Shown piece by piece: positions 1-5,413 of a stretch of DNA of 5,413 bases. Both the position numbers and the translations under genes were made by a program. Every line of letters begins with the position of its first letter. The stretch's first letter is position 1. Below the pieces are notes generated by a model. The model saw only the letters and a list, made by a program, of their open reading frames with translations. It was not told where the DNA came from and ran no database searches. The DNA is from a bacterium (GTDB taxonomy: Bacteria > Actinomycetota > Acidimicrobiia > Acidimicrobiales > Ilumatobacteraceae), in NCBI GenBank assembly GCA_029978815.1, contig JAPOIQ010000105.1, positions 1 through 5,413 on the forward strand, in the 5' to 3' direction.

Positions 1-201
1 ATGGGCGTGAACTACGGCACGAACAAGGTTCGTTTCATGTCACCGGTAAAAGTTGGATCCAATGTCAGACTCGGCGTCAAGCTCGTTGACGTGTCAGACA
101 TCCCTGGCGGAATACAGAGCACGATGGAATTCACCTTCGAATGCGAGGGCGCCGACAAGCCGAGTTGTGTCGCCGAGGTCGTGTTCCGCTCGTACGAGTG
201 A
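1..201 (+). CDS. MaoC-like enoyl-CoA hydratase/dehydratase, C-terminal part (5' end outside window)
   Basis: The 66 visible residues look like the C-terminal half of a single hot-dog-fold MaoC/NodN-type dehydratase. These enzymes add water to the double bond of a trans-2-enoyl-CoA, usually giving the (R)-3-hydroxyacyl-CoA. The recognisable stretch is NYGTNKVRFMSPVKVGS (residues 4-20), the family's usual 'NYG-NKVRF-PV-VGS' strand region. It is followed by alternating beta strands ending in VAEVVFRSYE. The catalytic Asp/His motif lies in the N-terminal half and is not in the window, so activity cannot be judged. The family is usually about 150 residues, and the Met at base 1 sits inside a conserved stretch. 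It is therefore most likely internal, and the gene begins upstream. The synthetase gene follows 30 bases downstream on the same strand, which suggests one operon. A frame with no function is unlikely given the motif match. Confidence 0.8.
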   Translation: MGVNYGTNKVRFMSPVKVGSNVRLGVKLVDVSDIPGGIQSTMEFTFECEGADKPSCVAEVVFRSYE

Positions 202-207
202 TGTAAC

Positions 208-221
208 GCCGCAGAAGCGGC
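208..221. promoter_or_regulatory. Small inverted repeat between the hydratase and synthetase genes
   Basis: GCCGC (208-212) and GCGGC (217-221) are perfect complements around a four-base AGAA loop. The right arm ends ten bases before the synthetase ATG at 232. No good Shine-Dalgarno sequence lies between the hairpin and the ATG. The only purine-rich stretch, AGAAG (213-217), is inside the hairpin. The element could modulate initiation or mRNA decay between the two genes, or be chance. A five-base-pair stem without a T tract is weak evidence. Confidence 0.2.
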
Positions 222-231
222 AAATGCAGTC

Positions 232-1884
232 ATGACAACCGACAAGATGCATCAAAGCGGTGATGTTGCGATCATCGACATCATTCGAGCGGTTGCTCAC
301 ACACGCGGAAATGCGGCTTGCGTAGTTGGCCCAAGCGATGCGGCGCTGACCTGGTCGCAGTTCATCGATCGGGTCGAGCGGGCAAGTGCTGCGCTCACCG
401 CTCTCGGTCTGGGGTGCTACCGAGAGCGCGACCTGCTCTCTGCGCATGAATCGGGCCAAGATCACCTTGCGCTTCTGATGCATAACTCGGCAGAATGCCT
501 CGAGCTGATGTGCGCGGCGTTCGCAAGTCGAGTCTCGCCAATCAATGTCAACCATCGCTATACCGCTGACGAACTGGTCGACATTTTGAACTACGCACAG
601 GCAACTGCGATTGCAGTTCATAGCGAGTACGCCGACGTCGTGAAAGATGCCCTACCACGACTACCCAATGTCACCGTTGTCATCGAAATCACCGGGAAAA
701 CTGCACCGCGACTCCGATCTGCCCATAGGTACGAAGACCTCATCGCGCAACACAGGCCAAGTGGTACACCTCCGAGCGCCACCGGAGACGATCTGTACCT
801 TGTGCTCACCGGTGGAACCACAGGGCGCCCACGTGCCGTGATGTGGAGAAATGCTGATGCGGTCATCGAATGTTTTGATGCCGCACGCGAGCCACAGGAT
901 GTCGAAGCCTTTCTCACCAGCCTGCGACCTGAGCTAACAACTCTCCCCTGTGCTCCTTTGATGCATGGTGCCGGCCAATGGATGGCGATGAGAACCCTTC
1001 TTGCCGGGGGCACAATCGTCATACCTGATCACGCAGAGCATTTTGACCCAAGAGATGTGTTGTCATCGGTTGAGCGTCATGAAGCAACTGTGCTCGGAAT
1101 TGTTGGAGAATCATTTGCGCGTCCCCTACTCGAGATTCTCGACGCCGGAGAGCACGAACCGCAATGCCTCAACGTCATTTTGACCGGAGGCTCTCCACTC
1201 ACAAACGCCACAAAGTCTCGACTCCTTGATCACCTTCCGACAGTGCTCATCGTCGACGGATTCGGTTCATCCGAAACTGGTGGGCAGATGTCAATTGTCT
1301 CCTCTCACGGATCTGCATCATCTGGGACATTCCGCCCGAGACCAAATCGGACGGTGGTCCTCAACGAGACCCTCGATGGCCTTCTGGATCCCGGCGACTC
1401 AACAGTCGGGTGGCTTGGCACCACCGGCAGACTTCCGCTCGGCTACCTCAACGATGAACCCAAGACCTCAGAGATATTTCGCTTCATCAACGGTGTCCGC
1501 TACTCGGCTCCAGGCGATCATGCCCGGAATCTTGCCGACGGATTGATTGAAGCCCTCGGGCGAGAAGCTGTCTGCATCAATACCGGAGGCGAAAAAGTCT
1601 TTGCAGAAGAGGTTGAAGACGCCGTACTTCGGCATCGGTCAGTTCGTGATTGCATCGTTGTCGGCCGTCCAAGTGACGTGTGGGGCAGTGAAGTCACCGC
1701 CGTCATCTCGATGAATTCGAGTGGCATACCAATTCCCACCGTCGATGACCTCGCAGCATCGATGCGGCACCTTGCTCGTTACAAGCACCCGAAAGCCGTC
1801 ATCGTCGTCGACGATATTCGACGCTCTCCAGCCGGTAAGGCCGACTACGGGTGGGCACGTCATGTTGCGAGCTCACATGCGTAG
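232..1884 (+). CDS. Acyl-CoA synthetase (AMP-forming), FadD19-like
   Basis: A complete 550-residue ANL-superfamily ligase. It should activate a carboxylic acid with ATP to an acyl-adenylate and then an acyl-CoA in the cytoplasm. Motifs in order: the phosphate-binding loop LTGGTTGRPRAVMW (192-205); PLMHGAGQW (242-250), typical of FadD-type ligases; the adenine-binding DGFGSSETG (342-350); SAPGDHAR (425-432) with the ribose-binding Asp429; the hinge GREAVCINTGGEKVFAEEVE (443-462); and C-terminal SPAGKADYGWA (532-542) with the adenylation Lys536. The 'INTGGEKVF-EEVE' hinge and 'VMWRN' after the loop resemble mycobacterial FadD19-type (steroid side chain) ligases, but the substrate is not determined. 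Two oddities: the loop Lys is Arg201, and residues 61-77 (CYRERDLL-ESGQD region) look inserted before LALLMHN. The ATG at 232 is chosen because it gives the full N-terminal domain; the ATG at 247 is an alternative. Neither has a clear ribosome-binding site, so translation may follow on from the hydratase gene. Confidence 0.9.
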   Translation: MTTDKMHQSGDVAIIDIIRAVAHTRGNAACVVGPSDAALTWSQFIDRVERASAALTALGLGCYRERDLLSAHESGQDHLALLMHNSAECLELMCAAFASRVSPINVNHRYTADELVDILNYAQATAIAVHSEYADVVKDALPRLPNVTVVIEITGKTAPRLRSAHRYEDLIAQHRPSGTPPSATGDDLYLVLTGGTTGRPRAVMWRNADAVIECFDAAREPQDVEAFLTSLRPELTTLPCAPLMHGAGQWMAMRTLLAGGTIVIPDHAEHFDPRDVLSSVERHEATVLGIVGESFARPLLEILDAGEHEPQCLNVILTGGSPLTNATKSRLLDHLPTVLIVDGFGSSETGGQMSIVSSHGSASSGTFRPRPNRTVVLNETLDGLLDPGDSTVGWLGTTGRLPLGYLNDEPKTSEIFRFINGVRYSAPGDHARNLADGLIEALGREAVCINTGGEKVFAEEVEDAVLRHRSVRDCIVVGRPSDVWGSEVTAVISMNSSGIPIPTVDDLAASMRHLARYKHPKAVIVVDDIRRSPAGKADYGWARHVASSHA

Positions 1885-1901
1885 AGCGCCAATGGCGCTA
1901 C
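1881..1901. terminator. Candidate bidirectional hairpin at the convergent synthetase/dehydrogenase ends
   Basis: AGCGCC (1885-1890) and GGCGCT (1894-1899) are perfect complements around an AAT loop. Read alternatively, GTAG...CTAC at 1881-1884 and 1898-1901 also pair around a two-base bulge, extending the stem. The structure includes the synthetase stop (TAG, 1882-1884) and the complement of the dehydrogenase stop (CTA, 1898-1900). The position between two converging genes suits a shared terminator or a 3'-end stabiliser. Neither strand has a T tract after the stem, so it is not a classical intrinsic terminator. Confidence 0.4.
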
Positions 1902-3118
1902 AACGGCAAATTTCCGGTTGCTGCTTTCGTCGTACCTGAGTCATTGAAGGCTGCAATAGTCCGCTGTGCAATACGCATCTGGTGAATCTCGTCGGCACCA
2001 TCGGCGAATCGCGCCCAACGCGCTTGCTGCAACATGTTGGCAAGCGGTGTATCGGTGGAATACCCGAGGGCGCCATGGACCTGGATGGCTCGATCAATGA
2101 TGCGCCACAAGCTATTTGCAACAAAGTGCTTCGCCATCGAGACCACAGCGGTGAAATCCATCTTCTGTTCAATTTGATATGCCGCATGAAGCACCATCAA
2201 TTTGCATTGGTACAACTCCATTGCAGAATCAGCGATGAGCCATTGGATTCCTTGTTTTTCTGCGAGCAACGACCCGTGTGAGTAACGCTCCATTGACCGA
2301 CTCACCATGAGGTCGAGAGCAGTTTCCGCCTGGCCGATCCACCGCATGCAATGTGCCAAGCGAGCAGGCCCTAATCGGTACTGACCAAGTAAATGCCCCT
2401 GCCCGCGCCCACCAAGCATGTTCGCGGCCGGCACACGAAGATCAGTGATTCGAATCTCGCAGTGGTTGTGACCTCCCGACATCGTGTGCACATCTCGGAG
2501 GATCTCCCAACCCTCCGAGGGGAGATCAACGATGAAACAACTGTTCGCCGCCTGAGGAATTTCTGGATCTTCTTCCGTGCGCGCGACGAGCAAGGCAAAC
2601 TTTGCTCCGCGCGCGCCAGAGATAAACCACTTATGGCCATTGATAACCCACTCATCTCCGTCCTGATATGCCGACGTCTTGATGAGGGTTGGGTCAGAAC
2701 CGGCGACCTCAGGTTCTGTCATCGCGAAACATGAACGGGCGGTTCCCTCGCACAGCGGTTTGAGATATTTCTCCTTTTGCTCCTCGGTGCCCCAGTGCAA
2801 CAGCGTGTGTTGATTGCCTTCATCAGGCGCTTGGGCGTTGAGTACAAATGGCCCAATCGACACCTTCGCGGCTTCCGCCGAGACCGCTGCCATTGCAGTA
2901 GGCCCCAGCGCCATACCTCCCCATTCGGTCGGCATGTGAGGCAACCACAACTTCCATTCCTCTCGGGCTTCTGCTCGCAGTTTGATGATGCATTCAACGA
3001 CCTGACGGCGCTGTGACTGGTCGATTTGCTCCCACTCAGGACGGACGCGTGTATCCATGAATTCACGAACACGAAGCCGAACTTCATCTACCTCAGGTGG
3101 AAAACTGAAATCGATCAT
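1898..3118 (-). CDS. Acyl-CoA dehydrogenase, ACAD10/11-like
   Basis: A complete 406-residue flavoenzyme, the normal full length for the family. It should oxidise an acyl-CoA to the trans-2-enoyl-CoA with FAD and pass electrons to an electron-transfer flavoprotein. The helical N-terminal domain opens with the common MIDFSFPPEV. The beta domain carries the FAD/substrate signature CFAMTEPEVAGSD (130-142) and WVINGHKWFISGA (157-169). The C-terminal helical domain has RLGPARLAHCMRWIGQAE (248-265), QVHGALGYSTDTPLA (346-360) and RFADGADEIH (370-379). The last motif, in the 'ADG-DEVH' form, together with 'GPAR-H-MRWIG', is typical of the ACAD10/11-like branch. Asp373 falls where medium-chain enzymes have the catalytic Glu of 'YEGT'. 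The ATG at 3118 fits the family N-terminus, though no strong ribosome-binding site precedes it. It converges on the synthetase gene and diverges from menG. Function in the same pathway as the synthetase is inferred from proximity; the substrate is unknown. Confidence 0.92.
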   Translation of the reverse strand: MIDFSFPPEVDEVRLRVREFMDTRVRPEWEQIDQSQRRQVVECIIKLRAEAREEWKLWLPHMPTEWGGMALGPTAMAAVSAEAAKVSIGPFVLNAQAPDEGNQHTLLHWGTEEQKEKYLKPLCEGTARSCFAMTEPEVAGSDPTLIKTSAYQDGDEWVINGHKWFISGARGAKFALLVARTEEDPEIPQAANSCFIVDLPSEGWEILRDVHTMSGGHNHCEIRITDLRVPAANMLGGRGQGHLLGQYRLGPARLAHCMRWIGQAETALDLMVSRSMERYSHGSLLAEKQGIQWLIADSAMELYQCKLMVLHAAYQIEQKMDFTAVVSMAKHFVANSLWRIIDRAIQVHGALGYSTDTPLANMLQQARWARFADGADEIHQMRIAQRTIAAFNDSGTTKAATGNLPL

Positions 3119-3179
3119 GATCTGAGTCTGGCCGCACTCAAGTGAGCGGTGCGAGCCGGGTCGTCGTAACCTTCAGTTC
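3119..3179. promoter_or_regulatory. Divergent promoter region, with candidate -10 for menG
   Basis: These 61 bases must carry the start signals for both the dehydrogenase gene (minus) and menG (plus), unless either is read from further off. TAACCT at 3167-3172 fits the actinobacterial -10 pattern TANNNT. It ends seven bases before the menG GTG at 3180, so transcription would begin at or next to the start codon. No Shine-Dalgarno sequence precedes that GTG, which agrees with a leaderless mRNA. No convincing -35 box is seen. CTCA-AG-TGAG (3137-3146), flanked by CCGC (3132-3135) and GCGG (3146-3149), is a small imperfect dyad that could be an operator. I see no clear -10 for the minus-strand gene. 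Confidence 0.4.
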
Positions 3180-3920
3180 GTGACCGAGAACGACTCCCTC
3201 GAGACGACAACCACCGCCCGCCCATGGGAGGGCGATACGTTGCCGCAAGGCGAAGCAAAGCGTGCCGCCATACGCGAGATGTTCGACACGATCGCACCTC
3301 GGTACGACATGGTCAACCGAATTATGACGTTTCGACTCGACACCCGTTGGCGCAAACGAGCGGTGCGTGACTTGCGGTTGCCGCCCGGCTCAGTTGTTCT
3401 CGACCTTGCATCGGGCACAGGCGACCTTTGTATAGATCTTGCGAATGCCGGTCTTCGCCCGATTTCAATGGATCTGAGTTTTGGGATGCTTGCCGCCGAC
3501 CGATCTGGCTCCCCACGGGTACAAACCGACATTCTCAGGCTGCCCACTCCTGGAAACTCTGTTGACGGAGTGACATGCGGATTCGCTCTTCGCAACCTCA
3601 CCGATCTCGAAGAGTTCTTTATTGAACTCGCTCGTGTGGTGCGACCAGGTGGGCGAATCGCATTGCTCGACGTCGGTGTGCCGAGCAATCCCGTCATTCG
3701 ATGGGGCAATTCCATCTACTTCGGGAAAGTCGTCCCATTTATTGGTGGCCTCCTCTCGGATCGCGGTGCGTACCGCTACCTCCCTCGAAGCGTGGCCTAT
3801 CTTCCCTCTCCAGCCGAAATGGTTTCGACCCTTCAGCGCGCTGGGTTCTCGGACGCAGAACATCATGAACTCACCGGCGGCCTCACTCAGTTATTGACCG
3901 GGACAAGAAACTCACTGTGA
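3180..3920 (+). CDS. menG: Demethylmenaquinone methyltransferase (UbiE/MenG family)
   Basis: A complete 246-residue class I SAM-dependent methyltransferase that should C-methylate demethylmenaquinone, the last step of menaquinone synthesis. UbiE-family motifs: MFDTIAPRYDMVNRIMTF (34-51) followed by LDTRWRKR (53-60); the SAM-binding motif I VVLDLASGTGDL (72-83); GFALRNLTD (134-142); RVVRPGGRIALLDVG (152-166), the second family signature; and a C-terminal YRYLPRSV plus LTGGLTQLLTGTR (231-243) in place of the E. coli 'LTGG-ALH-G-K' ending. Asp54 stands where E. coli UbiE has His. Mycobacterial MenG also has Asp there as I recall, which supports an actinobacterial source and a menaquinone role. 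About 28 residues precede the conserved start of the domain. GTG at 3180 is the chosen start, with no Shine-Dalgarno sequence and a candidate -10 seven bases upstream. The stop overlaps the menF start. The family could also act on ubiquinone precursors, but the neighbouring menF and menD argue for menaquinone. Confidence 0.92.
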   Translation: MTENDSLETTTTARPWEGDTLPQGEAKRAAIREMFDTIAPRYDMVNRIMTFRLDTRWRKRAVRDLRLPPGSVVLDLASGTGDLCIDLANAGLRPISMDLSFGMLAADRSGSPRVQTDILRLPTPGNSVDGVTCGFALRNLTDLEEFFIELARVVRPGGRIALLDVGVPSNPVIRWGNSIYFGKVVPFIGGLLSDRGAYRYLPRSVAYLPSPAEMVSTLQRAGFSDAEHHELTGGLTQLLTGTRNSL

Positions 3921-5131
3921 TCTCGGTTACCAAAGAACTCTTCGACTCCCCACTTGCGTCTGCGGCTCTTGTCGATATCGCTGGGGATCGCGGCCTGCTC
4001 TTTCGCAGTGCGAGCACTGGTCGTGTCGGCCTCGGCATAGCGAAGACGGTCGACATTGATCAAGCAGTATCAGAGCTCGGCTCAATGGAGCGACACAACG
4101 AGTCATCTCTCGACGCACCGTTACCCCCTCTCGCCCTCGGCTGTGTCGACTTCCTCCCCCAGGCGCCGGGAAGGCTCACGATTCCTGAGGTCACCATTGT
4201 TGACGATGGCTCCGGCAAACGATGTGCCATCGTCTGTGGAGAACCGTCAAGGATCGACGACATCCTGGCGGCAGTCGAAATCTCCCAGGCTCCCCGCCCG
4301 GTGGTCAACAGTTTTCAAGTCGACTCACCCATCGATATCTCGACCTACCTCGACGCAGTGCGTGCCGCCCGCGATGCCGTTCGGGCAGGTGAACTTCACA
4401 AGGCAGTGATCGCTCGCCCCGTCATGGTGAGAGCCGAACACCCAATGAGCATCCACGCCATCTTGCGACGACTCGATGCAACATTTGGCTCTACCTATCG
4501 CTTCTCCATCGGTGGTTTCATTGGCGCATCTCCTGAACTACTCGTGAGTGTCGAGGGGGCAACGGTGAGATCACATCCCCTTGCAGGAACAACCCGGACA
4601 ACCGGGAACGATGCAATTGATGCAGAACTCGCAGCCGAACTCCTCGCGAGCAAGAAGAACCAGATCGAACATCAAGCGGCGATCGAGATGGTCCGGGACT
4701 CCCTCTTGCCATTTTGCAGTTATCTCGATTGGACTCCAGAGCCCTCGATCATCAAAGTGGCAAATGTTCAGCACCTCGGTTCGCTCGCCGAAGGCCACCT
4801 CAGCGAGCCACACCCAACTGCAGTTGAACTCCTCCGCGAACTACAGCCCACCCCCGCAGTTGGAGGCCACCCTCGAAACGAGGCGATCAACCTCATCGTC
4901 AACTCGGAAGGATTCACCCGTGGCAGGTATGGGGGCGCCGTCGGGTGGGTAAACGCCGAAGGTGACGGCGAATGGGCGGTTTCGCTTCGATGCGCGGAGT
5001 TCTCGGAGGATCGCCGCGAAGCTCGCCTCGTTGCGGGCGGTGGAATTGTCGCCGACAGTGACCCTGAATCAGAACTCGCTGAAACACAGGCGAAACTTCA
5101 AGCAATGCTTGGAGCAATCATCCGACCGTGA
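3917..5131 (+). CDS. menF: Isochorismate synthase (MenF/EntC family)
   Basis: A complete 404-residue chorismate-utilising enzyme that should convert chorismate to isochorismate with Mg2+, opening menaquinone synthesis. The N-terminal third (about 1-130) is the variable region. The chorismate-binding domain from about residue 138 carries GELHKAVIAR (158-167) with Lys162, matching the general base K190 of E. coli MenF (K147 of EntC). It also carries FIGASPELL (201-209) with Glu207, matching the general acid E240/E197. Other motifs are HPLAGTTRTTG (220-230), KKNQIEHQ (246-253) with the probable Mg ligand Glu251, QHLGS (285-289), LQPTPAVGGHPRNEA (309-323), RGRYGGAVGW (335-344), RCAEF (358-362) and AGGGIVADSDPESELAET (373-390) with the second probable Mg ligand Glu386. 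There is no sign of an anthranilate- or aminodeoxychorismate-synthase partner. An EntC role in siderophore synthesis, or salicylate synthesis, is possible by sequence alone, but menG and menD alongside favour menaquinone. Its GTG start overlaps the menG stop (GTGA), so translation is probably coupled. The nearest purine run, GGGA at 3900-3903, is rather far upstream. Confidence 0.92.
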   Translation: MISVTKELFDSPLASAALVDIAGDRGLLFRSASTGRVGLGIAKTVDIDQAVSELGSMERHNESSLDAPLPPLALGCVDFLPQAPGRLTIPEVTIVDDGSGKRCAIVCGEPSRIDDILAAVEISQAPRPVVNSFQVDSPIDISTYLDAVRAARDAVRAGELHKAVIARPVMVRAEHPMSIHAILRRLDATFGSTYRFSIGGFIGASPELLVSVEGATVRSHPLAGTTRTTGNDAIDAELAAELLASKKNQIEHQAAIEMVRDSLLPFCSYLDWTPEPSIIKVANVQHLGSLAEGHLSEPHPTAVELLRELQPTPAVGGHPRNEAINLIVNSEGFTRGRYGGAVGWVNAEGDGEWAVSLRCAEFSEDRREARLVAGGGIVADSDPESELAETQAKLQAMLGAIIRP

Positions 5132-5142
5132 ACCGGACGGTC
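5124..5142. terminator. Candidate hairpin at the convergent menF/menD ends
   Basis: GACCGT (5124-5129) and ACGGTC (5137-5142) are perfect complements with a seven-base loop that contains most of the menF stop codon. The right arm lies eight bases beyond the menD stop (complement TTA at 5151-5153). The position suits a shared terminator for the two converging genes. There is no T tract on either strand and the stem has only six pairs, so this is tentative. Confidence 0.3.
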
Positions 5143-5150
5143 AGCACTCG

Positions 5151-5413
5151 TTAGCCGATTGCTTTTCGAACCTCATCCACTAAGAGTTCGTGTACTGCAA
5201 CGTTTCGCCTGCGATTACTCTGCACCCGAATCACCCGAGGGCCGGGAATACCAATTTCTTTCACGAGCTGATCCCTCCCCTGAACAGTCACTGCCTCAAT
5301 ACCATGAGCACCTGCAAGCGCACACAGGTCAGTGTTATGGGGAGTACCGAAGAGCCGCTCAAACTCCGCAGGTGCCAAGGTTGCCGCCTGCGGGAGAAAT
5401 GAGAAAATTCCAC
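5151..5413 (-). CDS. menD: SEPHCHC synthase MenD, C-terminal part (5' end outside window)
   Basis: The minus-strand frame is open from the stop at 5151 to the window edge and gives 86 residues. MenD is a thiamine-diphosphate enzyme that joins isochorismate and the succinic semialdehyde unit from 2-oxoglutarate, the second step of menaquinone synthesis. The visible part begins with GIFSFLPQ (5411 down to 5388), aligning with E. coli MenD I474-F475-S-L-L478-P. That segment forms the hydrophobic side of the cofactor pocket, and the Ile, Phe and Leu are all kept. FERLFGTPHNTDLCALAGAHG (about 22-42) follows, a typical MenD C-terminal helix region, then the final strand PRVIRVQSNRRRNVAVHELL. Full MenD is about 550 residues, so roughly the last sixth is here. 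An apparent start at the TTG near 5378 is not real, because the conserved reading continues upstream of it. The gene converges on menF with 19 bases between the stops. Confidence 0.88.
   Translation of the reverse strand, partial: GIFSFLPQAATLAPAEFERLFGTPHNTDLCALAGAHGIEAVTVQGRDQLVKEIGIPGPRVIRVQSNRRRNVAVHELLVDEVRKAIG

Noticed and set aside
1..3. The ATG at base 1 as the true start of the hydratase gene
   Set aside because: It lies within a conserved part of the fold and would leave only about half the usual length without the catalytic motif, so truncation by the window edge is more likely.
94..621. A 175-residue open frame on the minus strand
   Set aside because: It lies antisense to the hydratase and synthetase genes, shows no recognisable domain, and has Cys/Arg-rich composition typical of a complementary-strand reading of a real gene.
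618..1022. A 134-residue minus-strand frame inside the synthetase gene
   Set aside because: It is fully inside a strongly supported gene, with no motif or ribosome-binding site of its own.
1801..1815. ATCGTC-GTC-GACGAT dyad
   Set aside because: It encodes the IVVDD strand of the synthetase and follows from the repeated GTC/GAC codons, so no separate function is needed.
3113..3122. Perfect palindrome GATCATGATC over the dehydrogenase start codon
   Set aside because: It arises from the start codon with the Ile and Asp codons meeting GATC by chance. Ten bases without flanking symmetry are not enough to call an operator.
3465..3866. A 133-residue minus-strand frame, and a 180-residue one at 3173-3715
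   Set aside because: Both are antisense to menG, whose motifs are clear, and neither has family-like features.
5151..5378. A stand-alone small protein of 75 residues starting at a TTG
   Set aside because: The frame stays open upstream and spells the MenD motif GIFSFLPQ, so this is the end of menD rather than a small gene.
1..5413. Search for tRNAs, rRNAs, insertion sequences, CRISPR repeats and attachment sites
   Set aside because: No clover-leaf, long direct or terminal inverted repeat, or regularly spaced repeat was seen on reading, and nearly every base belongs to one of six metabolic genes.

Overview
The window holds six protein-coding genes packed almost end to end, with no RNA genes, mobile elements or CRISPR. 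It is moderately GC-rich (high fifties percent by eye, not computed). It uses GTG starts, has few clear Shine-Dalgarno sites, and has intergenic gaps of only 13 to 61 bases. The menaquinone (not ubiquinone) gene set fits an actinobacterium. So does a MenG that carries Asp where the E. coli UbiE signature has His, as I recall for mycobacterial MenG. A FadD19-like ligase beside an ACAD10/11-like dehydrogenase also fits. An Acidimicrobiia-type lineage is plausible, but this is inference and no marker gene in the window settles it.

Left half (1-3118), acyl-CoA metabolism. The 3' end of a MaoC-type enoyl-CoA hydratase gene is followed 30 bases later, on the same strand, by a full-length acyl-CoA synthetase gene. 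Facing it is a full-length acyl-CoA dehydrogenase gene on the minus strand. The two full genes converge with 13 bases between them, under a short hairpin that takes in both stop codons. Together they cover activation of a carboxylic acid to its CoA ester, alpha,beta-dehydrogenation and hydration of the double bond, which are the first beta-oxidation steps. The substrate cannot be read from the sequence; branched, isoprenoid or steroid-side-chain acids are possible.

Right half (3119-5413), menaquinone biosynthesis. A 61-base divergent spacer separates the dehydrogenase gene from menG (final C-methylation of demethylmenaquinone). menG overlaps menF (isochorismate synthase, first committed step) by the four bases GTGA. 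The 3' end of menD (SEPHCHC synthase, second step) lies on the opposite strand, converging on menF with 19 bases between the stops. MenF makes isochorismate, which MenD consumes; MenG finishes the quinone after ring formation and prenylation, which are encoded elsewhere.

I looked for an undescribed system and did not find one. This is ordinary core and catabolic metabolism in a compact genome. The points most worth checking are the possible leaderless start of menG, the hairpins at the two convergent gene junctions, the Asp at the expected catalytic-base position of the dehydrogenase, and the divided orientation of the men genes.
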